64,000 nt of DNA from Tomocerus qinae. Its lineage: Eukaryota > Arthropoda > Collembola > Entomobryomorpha > Tomoceridae. Shown one piece after another: positions 56,683 through 64,000 of this stretch. Numbering within the stretch: the first letter of the stretch is position 1; each line of letters begins with the position of its first letter. Under the pieces are notes generated by a model. It made no database searches. It was not told the DNA's origin and saw nothing but the letters and a program-made list of their open reading frames with translations. The translations under genes were made by a program, and so were the position numbers. The stretch is from NCBI GenBank assembly GCA_020055645.1, contig CM034546.1, positions 102,941,812-103,005,811 of the forward strand, read 5' to 3'.

Positions 56683-59600
56683 ATAGTGGTTTTCATCATC
56701 CGTTTAATTATTAGTTATTAGTAACGTTCCGCCACTACTATTTGTTATGTTACCTATGCCTTACTAGTAACCCTAACCTATGTCCATGTAGTAAGAACAG
56801 TTGTGTGTAGGTAAACCAACCCACCGGTTTCTGAGTTGTACGAGGAACATAAACTCAGAAGTATTGTAAATTGTAATGCTGTGGTAAAAGTTTGTAGATT
56901 TCGCCAATGATATTCTTCAGCTACCTATATGAAGACAATTCAGAACTCTTTGTCTTTAATTAAGTTATAAGAAACGAGTAGAGATAAATGTAACTTCGTT
57001 TGTCTATCGATAGAAAGTGGTCTGCTGGGGTCTAGAATGATGTTAACTACAAAATATTCCTAAACTTTTAGTTATAAAAATAAAACTTCTAAACGCCAAT
57101 CCTTGTACTTATTTCACTCGTTTAGCGATCAAAATTTATTTATGTTTCTCTTTACGTTCTGTCTTTCTGTTATGTATTTATTAAACAATGCTTTTATGTT
57201 TATTTACGTATTACAATATTAAGTCAATGATATGAGTAAATATTTGTAATGAGTATACAATTAAGTTTAAATTGCATTAAAAATGTAGATAGCCAGAGGC
57301 AATTTAAAATTATAGATATTTCTATGTTTATATAATTATTAATAAGGGTTTTCATTAATACTGAATTAATGCCGGAGAGGTGGGTATCTTTTATTCTAAA
57401 ATTGACCTATTTGAGAGTTGGAATAGGTACTCTTGTGCCATACGACTATTGGTTCTGTAGTCATATTTGTTTCCTTAATTTTGTACAGTGTTTATCGGAT
57501 CTAACGTTTTTGTTGCAATTAGAGGGTATTGTCGGAAAGATTACAAGAAACTGGTGTTAGGTACGTGAGGGGATTGTTTGGCCGGAATTAAAGTTCAATG
57601 AGGTTACGGTTATGTATGTGTATCGTAGAAGATTTTGCGACGGAAAACTTTGCTTTAAACTGTGTCAGTGTTATTGTTAGTTTCATACCTACTAAATATT
57701 GTAGTATCTTAAAGTAAGTAATAATATTAAAGTCGTTGTTTTAAGTTACATAAACGTTCACCAAGAGGTAAGATAATTTATTGAATATGAACACAACACA
57801 CAAAATAATCATGTAACCGGTAATTATTTTCCATTTCATTATATTTGTGTATATTATAATCTACTTAATATTTGCGCAATGCAAAGTGAAATTGAAATGT
57901 TTACAGTTATAAGTAAATCGTATAAGGTTTAGTATTTAGATTTGCATAGCCACTTGGTTACGATGAATTATATTGATTGCCTTCATCAATAAAATACATT
58001 CTTCACTAATCTAAAAAAAAAATACTGTTCATTATTCAAAATGCATTGTGTATGTATAAATGGTATTCGTTAGTTTTCATTTTGCATGAGTTAAAATTAC
58101 TGAGTTATTAAGGCAATTAAAGTTCTTTTGAAGTCATTACATGCATAATAGTTTACATAATAACAACTAGCAATTAATAGTATTATATTATTAGGTCTTC
58201 CCTTCAGTTTTCGCGGTAATAGCCATATAACTAGTTTTTAATCACTCAGTGGCTTTACATGACCATTCACTATCATCATATTAAATTGATAGATAATTTG
58301 TATGATTTTGCAGGGAAGCAGTTATAATAACAGAATAATAGCGCAGAATAGATATGTACATTACCTTAGCTTAGGCATGATAATAAACTACAGTTTAGCT
58401 ATTTTATTTTCATTTATTTATTACATGTACATATCATTAATCTGTGTTGTGAAAATGTATAGACAAGACGCATGTAGGTATATAAATTGTACAGTTCTGT
58501 ATAGGAAGTCAGGAAGTGTAATGTTAGTAGATGAAAAGCAATAAATTTCAATAAAGGACAATTGAGCTTTTGTGACTGACCCTTTGAGTGTGGAGCTCTG
58601 TCAGTCATCATGTTGTCAATCTACGAACCATATAGACATATGTAAGTAAATGTGACAGAGCTAAATTCACCCTCCTCCTCGGCTCAACTTATTCTTATTG
58701 TGAGATTTCCTATCTAGGATCCACGCTTTTAATTAAATGACTATCTTGCATATAAGTAAGTGAGTATCTACGGGCATAAATGATTTGTCAGACGAGTTTA
58801 CAGATAGACTCCACTCCATGCCACTGTACTCAGTTCAGTCTCATTCTGTACGTGCATTTAATAACAACGAAGTAAAAGTGGCTGTCTCCCAAAATAGAAA
58901 GACAAGGAAAACGCCGAGAAGGTACACCAACGTTTCATAACACTGCAGTCTTGAAAAATTCATGCAAAGACGTGCTTTAGTTATAGTGTGCTAATACCTA
59001 AGCTCATTCACATTATCCCTCCCTGCATAGCTCCTGGGTAAGTACCTACTCATACTACGCTAACACTACTACATACTTCTTCTGCCTCTCCACAACTTAA
59101 TTACACTTAAGAAATCCTAGAACCCCGACTGTTATTCAAGGTAAGATATTTTCCTTTCTCTACTTTTTCAAGCACATTATCACTATCATTCTATTGTAAA
59201 CACACTCATCACAGCAGAAATACCATCCACAACGCTATAAACATCTTGCGATTTCATTTCTAATTCTCATTCGGATTAAATTTTCCATTGCAGTCATTGC
59301 CGACACTTCTATACTAGTTTGAATATGAATTTTAGTTCTAAATCAACTCGAGACAAGTTGTAACAATTCTCCTTTGCATGTGTACTATTTACAGTTTCAA
59401 GTCTAGAAATATTTAATCCGAAAAGGTAAAAGTAAAAGGAAAGCTAATTTTCTCCATGCAGAGTTTTTATTAATTTTGTAAAATGTGAAGGTCATGCTTT
59501 CATTTATCAAGGAAGAAATCTCCGTTAGCATAATGGCTCATTGGTTAGTTAGTCTTGAGTCTAGCTTGACTCAATGTTTTAATTATGATGGTGCGTGAAC

Positions 59601-62600
59601 CGTGGAATTGTACTATTACACTACATCAGAGTATTTTGTGTGGAGGCAGACTAGCAGGCAGTCAAAACGAAAAACTTGTCTTCTTCTGCAAGGAAAGGCT
59701 GAATGTGTTTACTGACTGCTATGGTGCGTGCTTCATATTTTACATTACATTACAGAGAATATTAGTCCGTTACATGGTTGCATGCTTTTAATTTAAGCCA
59801 ATAGGTACTTACAAAATAGTCTTAAAGATCCAGTGCTGCTGCTGTAATAAGTGTGACTGCTTTACCTTTGCCCTGTTGCTTGCATGCATGCATGTCTCAT
59901 AGACAAAGCTGATTATTATAATAATACTGCTGTTCCCATATACTGATGTGATGTGAGCGACTGTTGTAAATGATCCTCTATTCTATGTTTCTTTCTCCGA
60001 GCTGTTATTAACAACACTGGCTCCCTTCGTTTGCCTTCACTACATTTCTTTATCAGGGAGTTGTGAATTTCCAACTTAATTTCATGGTTTCCTGCACCGC
60101 ACTGATTACCTACCTTCTTGTTTGTTGCCTTGCTACCTTTACTTCTCTCTGCACAATATACAGTTATATCCATGTACCTTATCTAATTTTTACTATATAC
60201 ACCACTATCGTAGAATAAGTCAAAATCCTTACAGTAACTAGTCTAACACATTATTAAAATATGTGGAGCACCTATTTAGAATTCTCATACTCAGGGTCCG
60301 GAATTTAGTGAAATATTTCCAACTTTGACTGTTCCATGTAACTAACAGATTCATAGATAGCTCCTTTTTACGCTGGTTATTTTGCTACATACACGTACTT
60401 AGGTCGTTGTACTCAACGATTACATCTTACAAGTAGATTACTAACATGACCTAAAAATTAAAAAATATTTTATATATAACACAGATATTTATTTCCTCAT
60501 ACGTGCCCGGTCTAGCTAGCATTAATAGCACTTTGAAACTAGGCAAGCCACAATAAATATTTCTTTGTCGCGCTCGCATGATTTTATTTTCTAAAAAACA
60601 TAGTGCAAAACAATTCATACGGATCGCAACAGAATTACCTATCTGTTGGAGTACTAAGAGTAATGATTAAAGGTGGTAATATGTTTAATACTCCAAATTC
60701 CAATTGCATTGGAGTCATTAATATTTTGAGCCCTGTATGAAATCCCCAAATTAACCATCTTCATTTCGCCCCTGTAATTTTTAATGTGTCCACAGTCCAC
60801 AGACCGCAGAAACATTACCCGTGAAAATGTTTTCCAGTCCAGTCACAGAATTGTTTTCGAATCTGAATCTACTTTCACTTGTATTAAGAAAATCTACCAG
60901 GCATCAGTGAAAGTCTTTTTTCTGGCATTGCTTTAATACTAATACATCATGCTGACATATACGCTTACGTGTTGCAATATTCCTTGCATGAGAGAAATAA
61001 CTTATTACTGCAGTAATTAGTAGTGTGTAGAGTTAACAATTTTACAGTGTTAACAGTTTTACTACCTACGCAGACCTCTGCGTTGTGAAAGTCAAATGAT
61101 TTTCCCTTAATTTCAAGGCTTTCCTTTCATTTACGTGCAAAGCACCCGCCTACCGACAGAACTTTAGACATTTTGGTCCAAACGTAAAATTTTCTCCAAC
61201 TTATTCTCAAATTTAATAACTGTGGTGTATCCAGCTAACCTGTACAACAGAGTAATAGAATGAAAACTGAGTAATACTAATACTTATTTTCCGTAACATC
61301 GATTAATCAACATGATTATATACTTGGGTGTGTTGTGTACTTTTTCCACAAACAATTCCCCCTACCATATCCTCAAATATTTCTTCAAGCTATTAAGCTG
61401 GGTTTGCTTGTGGCTTCATTAAAATAATTAGCAACATAGCATAGGATTCTAGTGATATTCACATCGATATGGGGAAAGGAGTCGAAGGATGATAAAATGA
61501 TAAAGGATGTAGGGAAACGGGAGTGACTTATGGTTATGTACAAAATGTTACTTGACCATGACATTTTTACAACTTTTCTCGGATTGTATAAAAATGACGA
61601 AGTGTGGTAGTAAGTACGTTGGAGTAAATAGTGTTGATAAGTAGGAAAGTATGAAGGATGGAGGGGTCGTTAGGTACGTGGGTAGGTATGTTGACTTATG
61701 AAGTGGATTAGGATAAACCGGTGCAGTGGCTGCAAAGTTAAGTGTGGATAGTGTAATAATTTTGCTATTCTCGCTCTGTATGTGTATTTGCATAGATAAA
61801 TCCAGAGTCGGTTGGTTCACATGGCGTATGTAGTTACAGTAGTTAGGTTTAGTAAGGTATATGGAGGTAGATTGTTAGAGTACGTGTGGTGTGCAGGTAC
61901 GCGAAGGTAGAAGAATAAAAGATAGTCCTCCGTAAGAAATAAAATAAAACTTTGACACTCGTGTCGTGACATTTAAGGTTGGAAAAAATTTATTTTTACA
62001 CGTAGTTCTCGCTAAGTTGAAGCTGTAAGTGAGATGTATACGAGTAATGGGGAAACATGTTTGAATGTTTGTAAGTTCTCACATCAGAGGAGGGAGGGAT
62101 GGCCAGTATTATAAGTATAATTCGGTCTTTAGGTATCTGCTGTGTAAATGTGAGTTGCAATGTGACATTGCATTAGGCAGGGCTAGGAAATGTAACTTAT
62201 AGTATTAGATGAGAGGAGGCCAAGCGTACACAACAGACTCTTTTTATGAATAACGAATATGACGGGTGTCACTTTTCCAACATTACTTTCCAGCTAGTTT
62301 CCATATTTACGGGGTCCTCTCCTTCCCCATTCTAGAACATGTTCACACTTACTTGAGAGACCACAGAAATGGGCATAGACATCAGCAGAGAAGATACAAA
62401 CTTTGCATATCCATGCGTACATTACATGAGTGTAGCTTGTAAAGCATAGGAATCTCCTACTTTACTAAAGCACAATAGAGTAGAGTGTATATGTATAATA
62501 AGGAGTATTCTTGTCCATTTAAAGTCTTGTATCCCTACGTCAGAAGAATCGACATTTGTTTCTAAGAGCCCTGTCCACGTGCACAAATATCTTTACAGTA

Positions 62601-64000
62601 CAAATGCGGGAGAGTATCTAAGGATGTTATGTACCTATGTACTTTACTCGAGCCGACGAAAGTTTTCTGCGGGTGCACTTTCTCTCCATTTTGAGTAAAA
62701 GGTTCTTTCTAGTCTTCCCAGTCTTCATTTCAATGCCTGAGTGTACGGGTAGTTGTGGTAGTAACTCTCTTTCTCCCTCCTAATCTATGTTGTAGTGATG
62801 CAATGGAAGAAAAGGAAGCAACGAGCCCAAACGAACGAGAGAACGAAGAACTACTCATCGACAGAATCGGAAAAGGCGTTAAATAAAAATAAAATTCTTT
62901 CTCATGCACGATTCCTCGACTACAGATACAGATAGTCTTCTTTCTTTTCCCTAGTTGGATGGAATTGCTATGGACGGAGAGAGAGCAGAAGCACGGCCAC
63001 AACTTTTACTCACAGTAAACTAAAGTACCATTGCATTGCACTCCGCTCTCCCTCCTCCTTTTAAAACCGTATAAGCATATGACATCCACTCTATATAGCC
63101 ATATAGATACTGCAGCGTCAGTTCAGGAAGCTTCTTATCGAAACAGGGGAGCGCCTTTGCATACCATTATCTTCTTGCTATCATCACATTGTGCCTTTTC
63201 AATTCCATTTCTTTTCCTCTCTCTCTGTAGAAGCCTCTCTATTGAGTATTGACTCAATTCCTACTCTTTACTGCATACTCTACATACTGCAGTACCACAT
63301 TATAATCTATCTAGACCATCTTATTTCTTATTCAAATTACTGTGTCATGCCTGCATTATCATATGCAAAATGCAAAAATAGATAATATCTTTCAGATAAA
63401 CTTCCCAAAATCCACACAAGAATTGAATTATGCTTAAATACAAACCAAAACACTCCCATTTCAATCCCATTTCCTAATACTTGCCTATCTACTATTCACT
63501 ATTTATCCCCGAATGCCTTTTCTGAATAGCATCACAGATTATAAACCATATACCAAATCTGCACACTTTCGATGTTTAGAATTATAAGAATATTTTATTA
63601 TTCATACATCACTCAAATAATATTTTTTTTATTAAACTACAATGTTTGTGATATAGCCAAGCCTGATAAAAGAAATATTTACTACGAAAGATTGTATACA
63701 GTGCGTCAAAACAATGACATTGATCATCACTTTCTCTTTCCTTACGCTAACTCTATAAGTTTTCTTATACTATCACCAAACTAAAATCCCATTCGCGTTG
63801 GTTAAAACTCTGGTGAAAGTATGGTGAAAGTGTGGAGTTGGTGTAATCAAAGCTGATAGCGTAATGAAAGAGAAAGTGGAATGCTTTCTGGACACACTGT
63901 ACAAAGGATATGATGCGCTGAAGTGCTTAAATTAAATATCAGAAGAAATACATACTTATGCAGTTCTAACACGTCTAGCAGATGTACCCCTACTGACTGT
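56683..64000. other. ITM2 3' UTR, then 6.9 kb without a recognisable gene
   Basis: An AATAAA at 57079-57084 is a likely ITM2 poly(A) signal. Beyond it, ORFs are short, low in complexity and lack exon structure. I see no tRNA, large tandem repeat or clear terminal repeat. It may be intergenic DNA or a long intron of a gene outside the window. Confidence 0.45.

Noticed and set aside
56700..64000. Several 60-90 aa ORFs
   Set aside because: Low complexity, no splice-linked partners, no recognised motifs and random-like codon content.

Overview
This window is AT-rich animal nuclear DNA, most likely from an arthropod or another invertebrate. It has short GT-AG introns, AATAAA poly(A) signals and single-copy animal genes (RSRC1, RAD51C, RCBTB, ITM2). 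It is also dense in DIRS, Helitron, hAT-type and foldback repeats. The species cannot be fixed from sequence alone. All exon models were built by hand from splice signals, reading-frame phase and similarity to remembered protein families; nothing was searched or aligned by program.

Layout. 1-2.3 kb: the minus-strand remains of a DIRS-type retrotransposon (reverse transcriptase/RNase H running off the left edge, plus a broken gag). 2.3-6.1 kb: tandem repeats and a Helitron 3' end. 7.2-24.3 kb: a cluster of four divergent AREL1-like genes, A(+), B(-), C(-) and D(+). 25.0-27.8 kb: RSRC1 (+). 28.0-31.1 kb: a block of large foldback inverted repeats. 31.3-32.1 kb: an intron-less RAD51C-like gene (-). 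35.6-44.9 kb: RCBTB1/2-like (-), with several small transposons in its introns. 47.5-56.7 kb: ITM2/BRI (+), whose 5.8-kb intron holds a complete Helitron, a 40-bp satellite and a large inverted repeat. 56.7-64 kb: no gene recognised.

The most notable content is the AREL1-like cluster. AREL1 is a membrane-anchored HECT E3 ubiquitin ligase with filamin-like repeats. Copies A and B keep the full layout and the catalytic cysteine (HTCF motif, 33 residues before the C-terminus, as in human AREL1). Copy C is full length, but serine replaces the catalytic cysteine and the flanking HxxC context is lost. Copy D keeps the N-terminal anchor and the filamin-like repeats but ends in a short unrelated tail where HECT should begin. 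C and D are head to head, with their starts 457 bp apart. The cluster therefore holds two apparently active ligases, one apparent pseudo-ligase and one ligase-less substrate-binding or scaffold-like protein. This reads like a locally evolved E3 system with possible decoy or regulatory members, and that functional reading is inference.

Other points of interest: a likely 2-nt loss in an AC run of the RCBTB gene, whose reading frame is kept only by a second splice acceptor 4 nt downstream; a phase-compatible alternative first exon in the same gene coding for a basic motif; and a BRI-like processing site in ITM2 that would release a 34-residue cysteine-free peptide.
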